From the NCBI GenBank assembly GCA_019233975.1, contig JAFALY010000010.1:1-64000 (forward strand): a stretch of DNA of 64,000 bases, given 5' to 3'. Below the pieces are notes generated by a model that saw only the letters and a program-made list of their open reading frames with translations, ran no database searches and was not told the origin of the DNA. Positions within the stretch are counted from its first letter, which is position 1, and every line of letters begins with the position of its first letter. A program made the position numbers and the translations under genes. Positions 19,845 to 29,827 of the stretch are shown here, piece by piece. Origin of the DNA: Alphaproteobacteria bacterium (GTDB taxonomy: Bacteria > Pseudomonadota > Alphaproteobacteria > UBA9219).

Positions 19845-20624
19845 ATGTCCCGTTCTTTGCTTTCCCGTTCCGTTCTGGCTGCCCTTCTGGCAACAGCCAT
19901 TGCCCTGCCCGCGCATGCCAGCGAAGGCGTCACGCCGCCGCATGAACCCTCAGCCGGTTGGCCGCAAACGGGCGCCTTTGGCACCTATGACCGCGCCGCC
20001 CTGCAACGCGGGTTTCAGGTCTACAAGCAGGTCTGCGCCGTTTGTCATTCTCTGAAGCTGCTGTCCTACCGCAATCTGGCCGACTTGGGCTTTAGCGAAC
20101 CGGAAATCAAGGCCATCGCCGCCGACTATCAAGTCACAGACGGCCCGAACGATCAGGGTGAAATGTACCAGCGCCCCGCACGTCCGTCCGACCATTTTGT
20201 CGGTCCGTTCCCGAATGACCAGGCCGCGCGCGCAGCCAATGGCGGCGCGTTGCCGCCCGACCTGTCCTTGATCATCAAGGCACGTCATAACAATGAAAAT
20301 TACGTCTATTCGCTGCTGACAGGCTTTGGTCTGACGCCGCCGCCCGAAGAGAATATTGCGAAGGGCATGTATTACAACCCGTACTTCCCGGGCCACCAGA
20401 TTGCCATGCCGGCACCGCTGAAGGATGACGCCGTCACCTTTGCCGACGGCACCAAGGCAACCGTGGATCAGGAAGCACGCGATGTCGTTCAGTTCCTGGC
20501 CTGGGCATCAGAACCCAACATGGAAGAACGCAAGCAGATGGGCCTGAAGGCCGTTCTGTTCCTCCTCGCCTTTGCCGCCATTATGTATGGCGTGAAGCGC
20601 AAGGTGTGGAAGGATTTACACTAA
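19845..20624 (+). CDS. petC: Cytochrome c1 of the bc1 complex
   Basis: The protein has 259 residues from the ATG at 19845, seven bases after GAGGAG; the codon before it is a GTG that could also serve. A signal peptide ends near ALPAHA. The heme motif is CAVCHS. MYYNPYFPGHQIAMPAPL provides the axial Met region, and a single C-terminal helix (AVLFLLAFAAIMYGVKRKVW) anchors it. It takes electrons from the Rieske protein and gives them to cytochrome c. Closes the bc1 operon. Confidence 0.97.
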   Translation: MSRSLLSRSVLAALLATAIALPAHASEGVTPPHEPSAGWPQTGAFGTYDRAALQRGFQVYKQVCAVCHSLKLLSYRNLADLGFSEPEIKAIAADYQVTDGPNDQGEMYQRPARPSDHFVGPFPNDQAARAANGGALPPDLSLIIKARHNNENYVYSLLTGFGLTPPPEENIAKGMYYNPYFPGHQIAMPAPLKDDAVTFADGTKATVDQEARDVVQFLAWASEPNMEERKQMGLKAVLFLLAFAAIMYGVKRKVWKDLH

Positions 20625-20646
20625 AGCCTTCCTGCTCAGGGCTTTA
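20622..20646 (+). terminator. Possible terminator after petC
   Basis: TAAAGCC (20622-20628) pairs with GGCTTTA (20640-20646), with an 11-base loop; the left arm begins with the petC stop codon. No T tract follows, so termination efficiency is uncertain. Confidence 0.4.
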
Positions 20647-20647
20647 C

Positions 20648-20890
20648 TCAAGGTGTAACCGTTGTCCGACATTTGCGGCTTGGCGTGTTTAGCACGCCCC
20701 CGACGCGGTTTCCCTGCAGTCTTCCCTTCAAATCACCACCGGGTTTAGCTGTCGCAGCTAATGGCGGACCAAGCGTAGCCTGACTTGTCACCACGGCTTT
20801 TCCAACAATGCCGGCACCCATTTCTGCGCCAGCCTGTAACAACCCATTCCCAGCTGGAACAGTGGCCGCTCTTAAATCATCACGTCTCAT
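20648..20890 (-). CDS. Small protein of unknown function
   Basis: The protein has 80 residues. The ATG at 20890 has an excellent ribosome site, GAGGAG, six bases upstream, which is the main reason to believe it. The sequence is rich in Gly, Ala and Val (AGAEMGAGIVGKAVV, GPPLAATAKPGGDLKG) with a basic C-terminus. There is no clear membrane segment or known family. It is convergent with petC. Confidence 0.5.
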   Translation of the reverse strand: MRRDDLRAATVPAGNGLLQAGAEMGAGIVGKAVVTSQATLGPPLAATAKPGGDLKGRLQGNRVGGVLNTPSRKCRTTVTP

Positions 20891-21122
20891 TGTTATCTCC
20901 TCATCATGTGATTTGGTTGATTATAAAACGCCCACCACCCAACAAACTTTTGAGCCATGCCGGCTCCACATCAAAAACCATCACACCATAGTTACCGACT
21001 ATACTTAACGGTTACTGAATAACCGTGTTCAACGACACGAAAAGTGGGTTTTATTTGATTTTGAAAAGGATTAACCAACTCTTCACGCCTCGCGCGTAGG
21101 GTGGTGTTCCCCCTGTTACAGC

Positions 21123-21674
21123 ATGTTTCGTTCGGTCATGGAATTATCTCCCGAAGATGTCCTGAATTTCTGGTTTCTGGAAGTTGGCCGCAGCAACTGG
21201 TTTGTACGCGACGAACGTCTGGACGTCATGGTGCGCGAGCGCTTTGAGAAGTTGCATACCGACGCCGCCGCGCAAAAATTGGTAACATGGGAAACAACGC
21301 CAATTGGTATGCTGGCGCTGGTTTTGTTGTTGGGCGAGTTTCCGCTGCGCATGTTTCGTGGCACATCCCGTGCCTTTGAAACGCAGGATGACGCGTTGGA
21401 ACTGGCGCGCACCGCCATCATCAACCACTTTGATGACCGCATCGACAAGCAGTTTAAGTTGTTCTTTTATCTACCTTTTCTGCATTCAGAGGAGATAGGC
21501 GATCAGCGGCTTGCGCTGTTCTATATCCGCGAACGTGCCAAAGAGTCGGAATGGCTGGATCTGGCCGAGCGGCATTTCGAAATTATCCAGCAATTTGGTC
21601 GCTTTCCCGACAGAAACACGGCGCTAGGGCGTTCTTCAACACCCGACGAAGTGGTATTTTTGCAAAGCCGCTAA
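21123..21674 (+). CDS. DUF924 family protein
   Basis: The protein has 183 residues; a second start at 21138 (MELSPEDVLNFWF) is likely because family members begin with that segment. The family pattern is visible: VLNFWFLEVGRSNWF, then LLLGEFPLRMFRGTSRAFETQDDALELA, which matches the usual LDQFPRNMYRGTP-x-AF. FYLPFLHSEEIGDQRLAL and the C-terminal GRFPDRN follow. Members are small helical, TPR-like proteins of unknown function that are common in proteobacteria. No partner gene is suggested by the neighbourhood. Confidence 0.85.
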   Translation: MFRSVMELSPEDVLNFWFLEVGRSNWFVRDERLDVMVRERFEKLHTDAAAQKLVTWETTPIGMLALVLLLGEFPLRMFRGTSRAFETQDDALELARTAIINHFDDRIDKQFKLFFYLPFLHSEEIGDQRLALFYIRERAKESEWLDLAERHFEIIQQFGRFPDRNTALGRSSTPDEVVFLQSR

Positions 21675-21768
21675 GAAAATAGTAACTAAGAACGATTCGC
21701 ATCTTGACCCATTGTGGGTTTGGTGGGTAGTTTATCGTTACCTTCTTCCCCCCTGATGGTGCACTCTC

Positions 21769-23151
21769 ATGAAATCCCTGCTCCGCCAATTATTTGCGGT
21801 TACAACCGCCGCCGTTTTGTTGTTCAGTGCCCATAACGCCATGGCTATCCCAAGCTTTGCGGCACAAACCAACCAGCCCTGCTCAGCCTGCCATGTCGGC
21901 GCTTTCGGCCCGCAATTGAAACCCTATGGCCGCGCCTTCAAGCTGTACGGCTATGTCGCCGCAGAAGACCCCAAGAATAATGATTGGTCACAGCGTTTGA
22001 CGACTTCGCTTTGGACCTCATTCAACCAGACGAACAAAGACCAGACACCCGGCGGTGTCGGTTATGGCCCGAACAGCAATTTCTCGTTGGATCAGGTCGC
22101 CGCTTATTTCGGCGGCCGCATCACCCCCACATGGGGCGCCATTCAGGAAGTCAGTTATGACGGCGCCAACCGCGCCTTCTTCTGGGACGCGATGGATGCG
22201 CGTCATGCCTGGACCGGCGAAATGTTCGGCGAAGATTATGTGGCCGGCATTTTGTTCAGCAACCAGTTGGGCAATACCAGCATTTGGAATTCCACACCGC
22301 CCAACAACTTCCCCTATAACACATCACGCATCGCGAACAGCCCTGCGGCAGGCACCTTGTTCGATGACAGTCTGAACGGCCAAATCTTCGGGTCGGGTCT
22401 GTACCTGTCGTGGAACGACTTGCTGTATGCCGAAACTACCGTCTATGCGCCGCTGAGCCATAATCTGGACCAGGCGGTCGGCAACCCGCAAAGCGATACG
22501 TATGTCAGCCCCATCCCCTTCTGGCATCTGGCCGTCGAACATGAGTTCGATCATCACCAGCAGTATGTCCAGTTCGGCACCTATGGCGCCTATGCCGAGC
22601 GTCAGCCGGGTGGCGACCAGACAACGGGCCTGCGTGACCGCGTTGCCGATTATGGCTTTGAAGCGAATTACCAGTATATGGCCGACATGCACAACATGTG
22701 GTCACTGCATGGTAACTTCATCCATGAAAAGCAATATCTGGATGCGTCTAACGCGCTGAGCCAGAGCGACAACCCCACCGATTACCTGAATACCCTGAAG
22801 GCAGACGTGACCTACACAATCGATGACACGATTGTACCGACCGTCGGTTATTTCAGGACAACAGGTTCGCGCGATGCGACGCTCTACCAGAACCAGACAG
22901 GCGACCCGAATAATAACGGCAGCCCGGCCAGCGAAGGGTTCACCATGGATCTGGCCTATGTGCCGTTCGGCAAACCGGATTCATCGTTCAACTGGGGCAA
23001 TATGCGTTTGGCGTTGGAATACACCGCCTATACACGGTTTAACGGAACGTCCAAGAATGCGTCAGATAATAACGTGTTGTTTGCCAACATGGTTATTGCG
23101 CTGGCACCGTTGGTCCCCGCCCTTCAGCACAACGCCGGTGCCGCACAATAA
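21769..23151 (+). CDS. Exported c-heme protein with beta-barrel-like body
   Basis: The protein has 460 residues. A signal peptide ends at NAMA. Directly after it comes one heme c motif, CSACH (C38, C41, H42), in the context QPCSACHVGAFGPQLKPYGRAFKLYGY. The remaining 400 residues alternate polar and aromatic residues (many W, Y and F, few Lys) as in outer-membrane barrels. This fits a family of cytochrome-tagged outer-membrane proteins whose function is not settled. The cupredoxin gene follows after 21 bases. I infer electron transfer or metal handling at the outer membrane. No ribosome site is evident before the ATG. Confidence 0.7.
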   Translation: MKSLLRQLFAVTTAAVLLFSAHNAMAIPSFAAQTNQPCSACHVGAFGPQLKPYGRAFKLYGYVAAEDPKNNDWSQRLTTSLWTSFNQTNKDQTPGGVGYGPNSNFSLDQVAAYFGGRITPTWGAIQEVSYDGANRAFFWDAMDARHAWTGEMFGEDYVAGILFSNQLGNTSIWNSTPPNNFPYNTSRIANSPAAGTLFDDSLNGQIFGSGLYLSWNDLLYAETTVYAPLSHNLDQAVGNPQSDTYVSPIPFWHLAVEHEFDHHQQYVQFGTYGAYAERQPGGDQTTGLRDRVADYGFEANYQYMADMHNMWSLHGNFIHEKQYLDASNALSQSDNPTDYLNTLKADVTYTIDDTIVPTVGYFRTTGSRDATLYQNQTGDPNNNGSPASEGFTMDLAYVPFGKPDSSFNWGNMRLALEYTAYTRFNGTSKNASDNNVLFANMVIALAPLVPALQHNAGAAQ

Positions 23152-23172
23152 CCCGAACCACGGAGTATCCCT

Positions 23173-23490
23173 ATGAAGCGTTTCCTGATTACATGCCTTG
23201 GTTTTGCCGCGATAACAGGCATAGCCTACGCAGCCGATACAACCGTGACGCAGTCACACACTACGTTTGACGTTGATTCACTATCTCTAAACTCGGGCGA
23301 TACGATTATTTTTAAAAACGCCGACGACGTGACGCACAATATTCAAATTGTGAACAGCGACGGCGACGTGGATGACAAGGGCTTGCAAAAGCCGGGGCAG
23401 GAAATCAAATCCACCCTGACGCAAAAAGGCGAATACAAGGCCCGTTGCGCCATTCACCCCAAGATGAAGATGGCCATCACCGTCAAGTAA
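23173..23490 (+). CDS. Periplasmic cupredoxin (plastocyanin/pseudoazurin-like)
   Basis: The protein has 105 residues. A signal peptide ends AYAA, and one small beta-sandwich domain follows. Type-1 copper ligands are visible: H55 in DDVTHNIQ, then C92, H95 and M98 in ARCAIHPKMKM. The spacing C-x2-H-x2-M is that of short-loop cupredoxins. It would carry single electrons in the periplasm. GGAG precedes the ATG. It is 21 bases downstream of the c-heme protein gene, so the two are probably co-expressed partners. Confidence 0.85.
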   Translation: MKRFLITCLGFAAITGIAYAADTTVTQSHTTFDVDSLSLNSGDTIIFKNADDVTHNIQIVNSDGDVDDKGLQKPGQEIKSTLTQKGEYKARCAIHPKMKMAITVK

Positions 23491-23511
23491 CGACGGTCGG
23501 TTCCTAGGACT

Positions 23512-23540
23512 AAAGGGCGGCCCATGCTAGGCTGCCCTTT
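23512..23540 (+). promoter_or_regulatory. Hairpin directly against the ruvC start codon
   Basis: AAAGGGC (23512-23518) pairs with GCCCTTT (23534-23540), and the next base is the A of the ruvC ATG. The only Shine-Dalgarno-like sequence near ruvC (AAAGGG) lies in the 5' arm. It could be the terminator of the cupredoxin operon, although no T tract follows, or a translation control element. Confidence 0.4.
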
Positions 23541-24035
23541 ATGATTCGTGGCACTTCCATCATTGGTATCGACCCCGGCCTGAGGCATACCGGCTGGGGT
23601 ATTATCCAGCAAAGCGGCAACCGTCTGTCTTTTATCGCCGCAGGGCGCATCAACCCGCCGACCGAGGGGCCCATGGCCGAGCGGCTGCGCCAGTTGGCAC
23701 AGGAACTGCGCCAAATTCTGGAAACCCACCGACCCGACGATGCCGCGATTGAGGAGACCTTTGTCAACAAAGACGGTCAGGCCGCGTTGAAACTGGGGCA
23801 GGCACGGGGTGCCGCCATGCTGGTGTTGGCCGAAGCGGGGTTATCCGTGGCCGAATATGCCGCAAACCGCATCAAACAATCGGTTACCGGCTATGGCCAT
23901 GCCGACAAAAAGCAGGTGCAGGCTATGATCCGCATTCTGTTGCCCGGGATAGCCCAAAGCACCGGTACAAAGGCCCTGCCTGCCGACGCGGCGGACGCCC
24001 TGGCCGTTGCGATTGCCCATGCGCATCACCGGTAG
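23541..24035 (+). CDS. ruvC: Holliday junction resolvase RuvC
   Basis: The protein has 164 residues with an RNase H-like fold. Catalytic acids are visible in [13 protein letters not shown] (D11), IEETFVNKD (E71) and [12 protein letters not shown] (D149/D152). It cuts four-way junctions made by RuvAB during recombination repair. It is the first gene of ruvCAB, 32 bases before ruvA. No ordinary ribosome site lies before the ATG (see the adjoining hairpin). Confidence 0.97.
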   Translation: MIRGTSIIGIDPGLRHTGWGIIQQSGNRLSFIAAGRINPPTEGPMAERLRQLAQELRQILETHRPDDAAIEETFVNKDGQAALKLGQARGAAMLVLAEAGLSVAEYAANRIKQSVTGYGHADKKQVQAMIRILLPGIAQSTGTKALPADAADALAVAIAHAHHR

Positions 24036-24067
24036 CCGCAGACCCGCTTTTGCGCTAAAAGAATCAG

Positions 24068-24694
24068 ATGATCGGTAAACTGACGGGCAGAATAGACAGT
24101 GTTTCGGGTTCGCATCTGATTTTGGATGTGAACGGGGTTGGTTACGTGGTCGCGTGTTCGGCGCGCACTTTGGCCGCCGCAGGCCGCGCGGGTGACGCGC
24201 TGTCTCTGGCCATCGAAACCCATGTGCGCGAGGACGCCATCAACCTGTACGGATTTGTGTCGCATGAAGAGCAAGACTGGTTCCGCCTGTTGACCACGGT
24301 GCAGGGTGTGGGGGCCAAAGTTGCCCTGTCTATTCTGGGCATTTTGGCGCATCAGGAATTGACGAACGCCATTGCCGCGCAAGACAAGGCCGCCCTGTCC
24401 CGTGCGGATGGTGTCGGGCCGAAGCTCGCGCTGCGCATCGTCACCGAATTGAAAGATAAAGCGCCTTCGTTTGCCCATGCAGCCGCCGCTTTGCCGGACG
24501 GCGCAGGGACGACGGCACCCGCCGCAGGCGGCATTGCAGGTGATGCGCTGTCTGCGCTGATTAATCTGGGGTACAAGCGGGCTGAGGCGTTCGGTGTCGT
24601 CGCCACGCTGGCGCGCGAGCAACCGCAAATCACGCTGGATGCGCTGATCCGCCAAAGCCTGGCCGCCCTTAGCAAACGGGATCATGCGGCATGA
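24068..24694 (+). CDS. ruvA: Holliday junction DNA helicase subunit RuvA
   Basis: The protein has 208 residues. Domain I is an OB fold ([12 protein letters not shown] to [10 protein letters not shown]). Domain II has two helix-hairpin-helix motifs ([13 protein letters not shown] and [13 protein letters not shown]). A flexible linker leads to domain III ([17 protein letters not shown]), which touches RuvB. It binds the junction as a tetramer. The stop overlaps the ruvB start by four bases (ATGA). Confidence 0.97.
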   Translation: MIGKLTGRIDSVSGSHLILDVNGVGYVVACSARTLAAAGRAGDALSLAIETHVREDAINLYGFVSHEEQDWFRLLTTVQGVGAKVALSILGILAHQELTNAIAAQDKAALSRADGVGPKLALRIVTELKDKAPSFAHAAAALPDGAGTTAPAAGGIAGDALSALINLGYKRAEAFGVVATLAREQPQITLDALIRQSLAALSKRDHAA

Positions 24695-25755
24695 GTGTAG
24701 CATCCGCCACAGCCGAACGCCTGATCCAGCGCGAAGCCATGCCCGGCGAAGCGCCCGATGTCGCCCTGCGCCCGCAAACGCTGGGGGATTTTATCGGTCA
24801 GGCTGCGTTGCGTGAAAACCTGAATGTCTTTATCGGCGCGGCCAAACAACGCCAGCAGGCGCTGGACCATGTCCTATTATTCGGTCCGCCGGGTTTAGGC
24901 AAAACCACATTGGCGCAGATTGTGGCGCGCGAACTGGGTGTCAATTTCCGCGCAACATCCGGCCCCGTCATTGCCCGCGCAGGCGATCTGGCCGCCCTTC
25001 TGACCAATTTGCAGCCGCATGACGTTCTGTTTATTGACGAAATTCACCGCCTGACCCCGGCAGTCGAAGAAGTCCTGTATCCGGCGATGGAAGATTTCCA
25101 ACTGGACCTGATGATCGGCGAAGGCCCGGCCGCGCGTTCGGTGCGTATTGATTTGCCGCCCTTTACGTTGATTGGCGCCACAACGCGCAGCGGCCTGATC
25201 ACCCGCCCGCTGCGCGAACGGTTCGGCATACCGCTGCGCCTGCAATTCTATACGTCCGAGGAACTGCAACACATCATGCAACGCGCCGCAGCCAAACTGG
25301 ATATGCCGCTGACATCCGACGGTGCCATGGAAGTTGCGCGCCGCGCGCGTGGCACGCCGCGTGTGGCAGGCCGGTTGTTGCGCCGTGTGCGCGACTTTGC
25401 GCTGGTGGCAGGCCACAAGCAGATTGATGCGAAGGCCGCCGATGACGCGCTGAACCGTCTGGAGGTCGACCGCATGGGTTTTGACGCCATGGACAGGCGT
25501 TATCTGGGCATGATCGCGTCACATTACGCGGGCGGCCCGGTCGGCGTTGAAACGCTGGGCGCCGCGCTTTCCGAACAGCGCGACGTACTGGAGGAAGTCA
25601 TTGAACCCTATCTGATTCAGCAGGGCCTTCTGCAACGCACGCCGCGCGGACGCATGCTGACGGCAGCCGGGTATAGCTATCTCGGCCTTTCCTGTCCGAC
25701 CGACAGGCAGGGTGATATGCTCGCCCCCACCAGCGATGAGGGCGAGGATGACTAA
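24691..25755 (+). CDS. ruvB: Holliday junction DNA helicase motor RuvB
   Basis: The protein has 354 residues. It is an AAA+ ATPase: Walker A is [10 protein letters not shown], Walker B is LFIDEIHRL, sensor 1 is [10 protein letters not shown], and arginine fingers lie in [14 protein letters not shown] winged-helix DNA-binding domain ends in [17 protein letters not shown]. It drives branch migration. It overlaps ruvA by four bases and ybgC by eight. Confidence 0.98.
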   Translation: MSVASATAERLIQREAMPGEAPDVALRPQTLGDFIGQAALRENLNVFIGAAKQRQQALDHVLLFGPPGLGKTTLAQIVARELGVNFRATSGPVIARAGDLAALLTNLQPHDVLFIDEIHRLTPAVEEVLYPAMEDFQLDLMIGEGPAARSVRIDLPPFTLIGATTRSGLITRPLRERFGIPLRLQFYTSEELQHIMQRAAAKLDMPLTSDGAMEVARRARGTPRVAGRLLRRVRDFALVAGHKQIDAKAADDALNRLEVDRMGFDAMDRRYLGMIASHYAGGPVGVETLGAALSEQRDVLEEVIEPYLIQQGLLQRTPRGRMLTAAGYSYLGLSCPTDRQGDMLAPTSDEGEDD

Positions 25756-26155
25756 AGCCGCGCGCACCTTTGCCCTGCCCATTCAGGTTTATTACGAGGA
25801 TACGGACGCGGGCGGCATTGTTTACCACGCCAATTTCCTGAAATTTGCCGAGCGCGCGCGGACCAGCTGGCTGCACGCCATCGGCTGGCCCCCACGGCGC
25901 GTGCAGGAAGATTTGCATATCCAGTTCGTGGTCAAACATATCGAAATTGATTACCGCAACCCCGGCTTTCTGGATGACAAGATAACCGCCACCTGCACGC
26001 TGGAGAATATCGGCAATAGCAGCATCACCTTTGAACAGTTGATCGAGCGCGATAAAACCGTTCTGGCCGCCCTGAAGGTGGTCTGCGTAACCATTAACGC
26101 CAAGGGCCGCCCCATACGCGTGCCGCCTCAATTACGCCAGATTTTTGGGGCCTGA
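25748..26155 (+). CDS. ybgC: Tol-Pal associated acyl-CoA thioesterase YbgC
   Basis: The protein has 135 residues from the ATG at 25748, with GAGGGCGAGG upstream. The frame is open to 25712, but that part lies inside ruvB. It is a hot-dog thioesterase: [20 protein letters not shown] contains the catalytic Asp, and [11 protein letters not shown] follows. It hydrolyses short acyl-CoA or acyl-ACP and regularly leads the tol-pal cluster, as here. The start overlaps the ruvB end. Confidence 0.95.
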   Translation: MTKAARTFALPIQVYYEDTDAGGIVYHANFLKFAERARTSWLHAIGWPPRRVQEDLHIQFVVKHIEIDYRNPGFLDDKITATCTLENIGNSSITFEQLIERDKTVLAALKVVCVTINAKGRPIRVPPQLRQIFGA

Positions 26156-26254
26156 TGCCACAATTCGGGGTTGCGGTACCCGCGCACCGCCCGTTAAACA
26201 TAGTTTTGTCCGATTAACCGAATCACTGACCCTTGCAGGGAGAAGCCACCCATC

Positions 26255-27046
26255 ATGGATGCCCAAGCTGTAGCCGCCGTTAATTCCGTCCAACTGGCCG
26301 GTTCCGTTGCCGTTGTCGATATGTCGCTGACGGGTCTTTTCATGCATGCCGACTGGATCGGCAAGACCATCATCACCGCGTTGCTGACGATCTCGATCGT
26401 CACCTGGGCGATTATCTTCGACAAAATCCTTAAGCTGGGCCGCCTGAAAGAACGCGCCGCCTATTTCGAAGAGCGGTTCTGGGCCGCGGGGTCACTCGAC
26501 CAGCTTTATGACAAAATCAAACGCCCCGCCGACCCGATGCAGGCGGTTTTTGTGGCGGGCATGAAGGAATGGCGTTCCGCAAACGACAAAGGGTTGTTCG
26601 CCAACCCAGCCAGTCGCGGCACCGTCGTGGCACGCGTTGACCGCATTTTGCAGGTCACCATCGGCCGCGAAATGGCGATGATCGAAACATGGATGACTTT
26701 TTTGGCGTCCGTCGGTTCGGTTGCACCCTTTATCGGCCTGTTCGGCACGGTGTGGGGCATTATGCACAGCTTTATCGGCATCGCGCAGGCGCAGAACACC
26801 AGTCTGGCCGTTGTGGCCCCCGGCATTGCCGAAGCGTTGCTGGCGACCGCAGTCGGTCTGGTGGCCGCCATCCCGGCGACAACGGCGTTCAACAAATTTT
26901 CAACCGAGATTAACCGTTATGGCTCGCGTCTTGATAACTTCGCCAATGATTTCGTCGCGACATTGTCGCGCAATGTCGAAGAACAGCGTGCCGAGCAAGG
27001 CCCCGCGACCACACGTGACGGAGAGGCAACATGGCGGCGCAAATGA
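26255..27046 (+). CDS. tolQ: Tol-Pal system proton-channel subunit TolQ
   Basis: The protein has 263 residues and three membrane helices: about 35-55, 150-170 and 185-205. The ExbB/TolQ/MotA signature is ETWMTFLASVGSVAPFIGLFGTVWGI and the third helix contains PGIAEALLATAVGLVAAIPA. With TolR it uses the proton gradient to power TolA during outer-membrane constriction at division. AGGGAGA precedes the ATG. It overlaps tolR by 16 bases. Confidence 0.97.
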   Translation: MDAQAVAAVNSVQLAGSVAVVDMSLTGLFMHADWIGKTIITALLTISIVTWAIIFDKILKLGRLKERAAYFEERFWAAGSLDQLYDKIKRPADPMQAVFVAGMKEWRSANDKGLFANPASRGTVVARVDRILQVTIGREMAMIETWMTFLASVGSVAPFIGLFGTVWGIMHSFIGIAQAQNTSLAVVAPGIAEALLATAVGLVAAIPATTAFNKFSTEINRYGSRLDNFANDFVATLSRNVEEQRAEQGPATTRDGEATWRRK

Positions 27047-27483
27047 TGCCAACCGGTGGCGGAGGCCGTCGCGGTCGCCGTTACACAAGACCGGTTGCCG
27101 ATATCAATGTCACACCTTTTGTCGACGTTATGCTGGTGCTGCTGGTCGTCTTTATGGTGACCGCCCCCCTGATGACGGTTGCCGTGCCGTTGGACCTGCC
27201 GAAAACGCAGGCGCGTTCCCTGAGCCAGGACAAAGAACCGCTGGTTATCAGCGTGGACGCGGCAGGCAAGGTTTATCTGCAGGAAAAGCAGATGGAGCTG
27301 AATGATCTGGTGCCAAAGCTGAAAGCGATCACGGGCGCCAATCCAGATTCGCGCATTTTCGTGCGCGGTGACAAGGGCATCAGCTATGGCCGCATTATGG
27401 AAGTCATGGGGACCATCAGCGCCGCCGGTTATAACAAGGTGGCGTTGGTCGCCGAACTGCCTAAATCAGATGGCCGACGTTAA
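27031..27483 (+). CDS. tolR: Tol-Pal system protein TolR
   Basis: The protein has 150 residues. A basic, glycine-rich N-terminus (GGGGRRGRRY) precedes INVTPFVDVMLVLLVVFMV, the single membrane helix with the proton-carrying Asp. The periplasmic ExbD/TolR domain follows, including EPLVISVDAAGKVYL and RIFVRGDKGISYGRIMEVM. A GGAGAGG site lies within the tolQ end. Confidence 0.97.
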   Translation: MAAQMMPTGGGGRRGRRYTRPVADINVTPFVDVMLVLLVVFMVTAPLMTVAVPLDLPKTQARSLSQDKEPLVISVDAAGKVYLQEKQMELNDLVPKLKAITGANPDSRIFVRGDKGISYGRIMEVMGTISAAGYNKVALVAELPKSDGRR

Positions 27484-27491
27484 AGGTTATA

Positions 27492-28355
27492 ATGGCGCCG
27501 AAACCGACCACTGTTAACGATGAATCGCTGAAGCAGTACATCGCCGTTTCTGCGGCGGCGCATATTCTGTTTTTACTGATCATGTATTTCGGTCTGCCGC
27601 ATTTGCTGCCGCCACTGCCCGAACATCATGAACCCGTACCGTTCACGATTGTTGAGATTGCCGACATCACCAACACGCGTTTGCAGGAACCGGAGCAGAA
27701 ACCCCCGGCGCCGGAACCGCCCAAGCCGCAGCCAAAACCCGAAGAAGTTGTAAAGCCGACTCCGCCGCAGCCGACGCCACCGCAACCACCGACCCCGCCC
27801 AAGCCGGCTGAGCCCACCAAGCCGCAGGATCAGGCCGAGTCGTTAAAGGCCGCGCCCAAGCCGCAGGAAAAACCAAAACCGCCGGAACCGCCCAAGCCGC
27901 AGCAAACCGCCGCGTTCGATAAATTGCTGAAAAATCTTGAAAACAAGAAACAGACCGAAGCGCCCAAAAACACAGACACCAAGCCGGATGCGAAGCAAGT
28001 CACGACACCATCACCCAGCCCCGCCGCTTCGGTTTCCGACCGTTTATCGATCACCGAGGAAGATTTGCTGCGCCGTCAGATATCGAATTGCTGGAACCCG
28101 CCAATTGGCGCGCGCGACGCGCATAATCTGGTGGTTGAGGTCATCATCGAGGTGAACCCCGACAAAACCGCGCGCAATGCCGAGATTGTTGACAAGGGCC
28201 GCTACAACACGGATTCTTTTTTCCGCGCAGCGGCAGATGCCGCCGTGCGCGCCGTACTGAATAATCCGAAATGCACGCCGCTCGCGCTGCCGGACGGCAA
28301 ATACGAACAATGGAAACGTATCGACTTCACCTTTGACCCGCGCGACCTGCTCTGA
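27492..28355 (+). CDS. tolA: Tol-Pal system protein TolA
   Basis: The protein has 287 residues, in three parts as in the family. There is one N-terminal membrane helix ([19 protein letters not shown]), then a long periplasmic linker of Pro-Lys-Glu-Gln repeats (about 60-170). The C-terminal domain begins [12 protein letters not shown] and contains [14 protein letters not shown]. It is the energised arm that reaches Pal and TolB. The short proline-rich linker is usual in alphaproteobacteria. Confidence 0.93.
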   Translation: MAPKPTTVNDESLKQYIAVSAAAHILFLLIMYFGLPHLLPPLPEHHEPVPFTIVEIADITNTRLQEPEQKPPAPEPPKPQPKPEEVVKPTPPQPTPPQPPTPPKPAEPTKPQDQAESLKAAPKPQEKPKPPEPPKPQQTAAFDKLLKNLENKKQTEAPKNTDTKPDAKQVTTPSPSPAASVSDRLSITEEDLLRRQISNCWNPPIGARDAHNLVVEVIIEVNPDKTARNAEIVDKGRYNTDSFFRAAADAAVRAVLNNPKCTPLALPDGKYEQWKRIDFTFDPRDLL

Positions 28356-28369
28356 GGAGACACACAACC

Positions 28370-29704
28370 ATGACATTCAGCCTTCGCCCCTCGGCCCTTC
28401 GTATTCTGGCACTCGCCTTCACGCTTATCTGCACCACAACGGCCCCGGCACATGCCGACCTGAAAATCGACATCACGCATGGCGTGACAGAGCCGATGCC
28501 CATCGCCATTCCCGCTTTCTTTGGTTCAACGGGCAATGAATCGCAATATGGCCGCGATATCGCGCAGGTGGTCAGTAATGACCTGGTCCGCTCCGGCCTT
28601 TTCAGCGCGGTAGACCCAAAGTCATTCGTGCAGGATGCGGATTCTCTTTTGGTTTCACCGCACTTTGCCGACTGGCGCGTTTTGAACGCGCAGGCGCTGG
28701 TCGTCGGCAAGATGGAGACACAAAGCGATGGCCGTCTGAAGGTTGAATTCCGCCTGTGGGACGTGTTCGCCGAACAGCAAATGACCGGTCTGGCTTACTT
28801 TACGATACCCAGCAACTGGCGCCGCGTAGCGCATATTGTCGCCGACGCGATTTACAAGCGCATCACAGGTGAAGACGGTTATTTCGACACGCGCGTTGTT
28901 TATGTCGCGGAAACAGGGCCCGCCAACAACCGCACCAAGCGTTTGGCTATTATGGATCAGGACGGTGAAAACAATCGCGTGCTGTCGGATGGCCGCGCGA
29001 TGGTCCTGACGCCGCGTTTTTCCCCGACCATGCAGCAGATCACCTATATGGCCTATTACAATAACAGGCCGCGCGTTTACTTGTTCAACATCGACACGGG
29101 TAGACAGGAAGTGCTGGGCGACTTTGCCAACATGACCTTTGCCCCGCGTTTCTCGCCGGATGGTAATTCGGTTATTTTCTCGCTGTCGGAAAACGGCGCG
29201 TCCAACATCTACACCATGGATTTGCGCACTCACCGCACGCAAGAGCTGACGAGCGGCGGCGCCATCAGCACGGCACCCTGCTATTCGCCCGACGGACAGT
29301 ACATCACGTTTGAATCCGACCGCGGCGGCAAGCAGCAAATCTATGTCATGCGCTCGAACGGCAGCGACGTGCAGCGCATCAGCTTTGGCGAAGGCCGTTA
29401 CGGCACGCCCGTCTGGTCGCCACGTGGTGATTTGATCGCGTTCACCAAATTGCACGACAACCAGTTTTATATCGGCGTCATGCGCCCCGACGGTTCTGGC
29501 GAGCGCATGATCGCCAACGCCTTCCACGCCGAAGGCCCCACCTGGGCACCCAATGGCCGCGTTCTGATGTTCTTTAAGGAAACGCCGTCCGGTTATGACA
29601 AGGTCAGCCATTTGTACAGCGTTGACGTCACCGGGTATAACGAACGCGAAGTAACAACCCCGACCAGCGCGTCTGACCCCGCTTGGTCGCCGTTACTGCC
29701 GTAA
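28370..29704 (+). CDS. tolB: Tol-Pal system periplasmic protein TolB
   Basis: The protein has 444 residues. A signal peptide ends near APAHA. The N-terminal domain ([13 protein letters not shown]) is followed by a six-bladed beta-propeller built of repeats such as [41 protein letters not shown] and [15 protein letters not shown]. It shuttles between Pal and TolA. A GAGGAG site precedes the ATG. Confidence 0.97.
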   Translation: MTFSLRPSALRILALAFTLICTTTAPAHADLKIDITHGVTEPMPIAIPAFFGSTGNESQYGRDIAQVVSNDLVRSGLFSAVDPKSFVQDADSLLVSPHFADWRVLNAQALVVGKMETQSDGRLKVEFRLWDVFAEQQMTGLAYFTIPSNWRRVAHIVADAIYKRITGEDGYFDTRVVYVAETGPANNRTKRLAIMDQDGENNRVLSDGRAMVLTPRFSPTMQQITYMAYYNNRPRVYLFNIDTGRQEVLGDFANMTFAPRFSPDGNSVIFSLSENGASNIYTMDLRTHRTQELTSGGAISTAPCYSPDGQYITFESDRGGKQQIYVMRSNGSDVQRISFGEGRYGTPVWSPRGDLIAFTKLHDNQFYIGVMRPDGSGERMIANAFHAEGPTWAPNGRVLMFFKETPSGYDKVSHLYSVDVTGYNEREVTTPTSASDPAWSPLLP

Positions 29705-29827
29705 CCCACTGATACTAAAGGCAAGTGTTGACCGGCATTGCTGCGCCATGCGCCAGCATGGTATTAACCTGTGCGGTTTTTGATGTGTTTTATAAATAAC
29801 GCTACCGCGTTGATTTTCAGGTACTTG

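Noticed and set aside
21700-21768. Possible Fur-like or copper-regulator site before the heme protein gene
   Set aside because: The sequence around 21690 has only loose similarity to known boxes; no clear palindrome could be defined.
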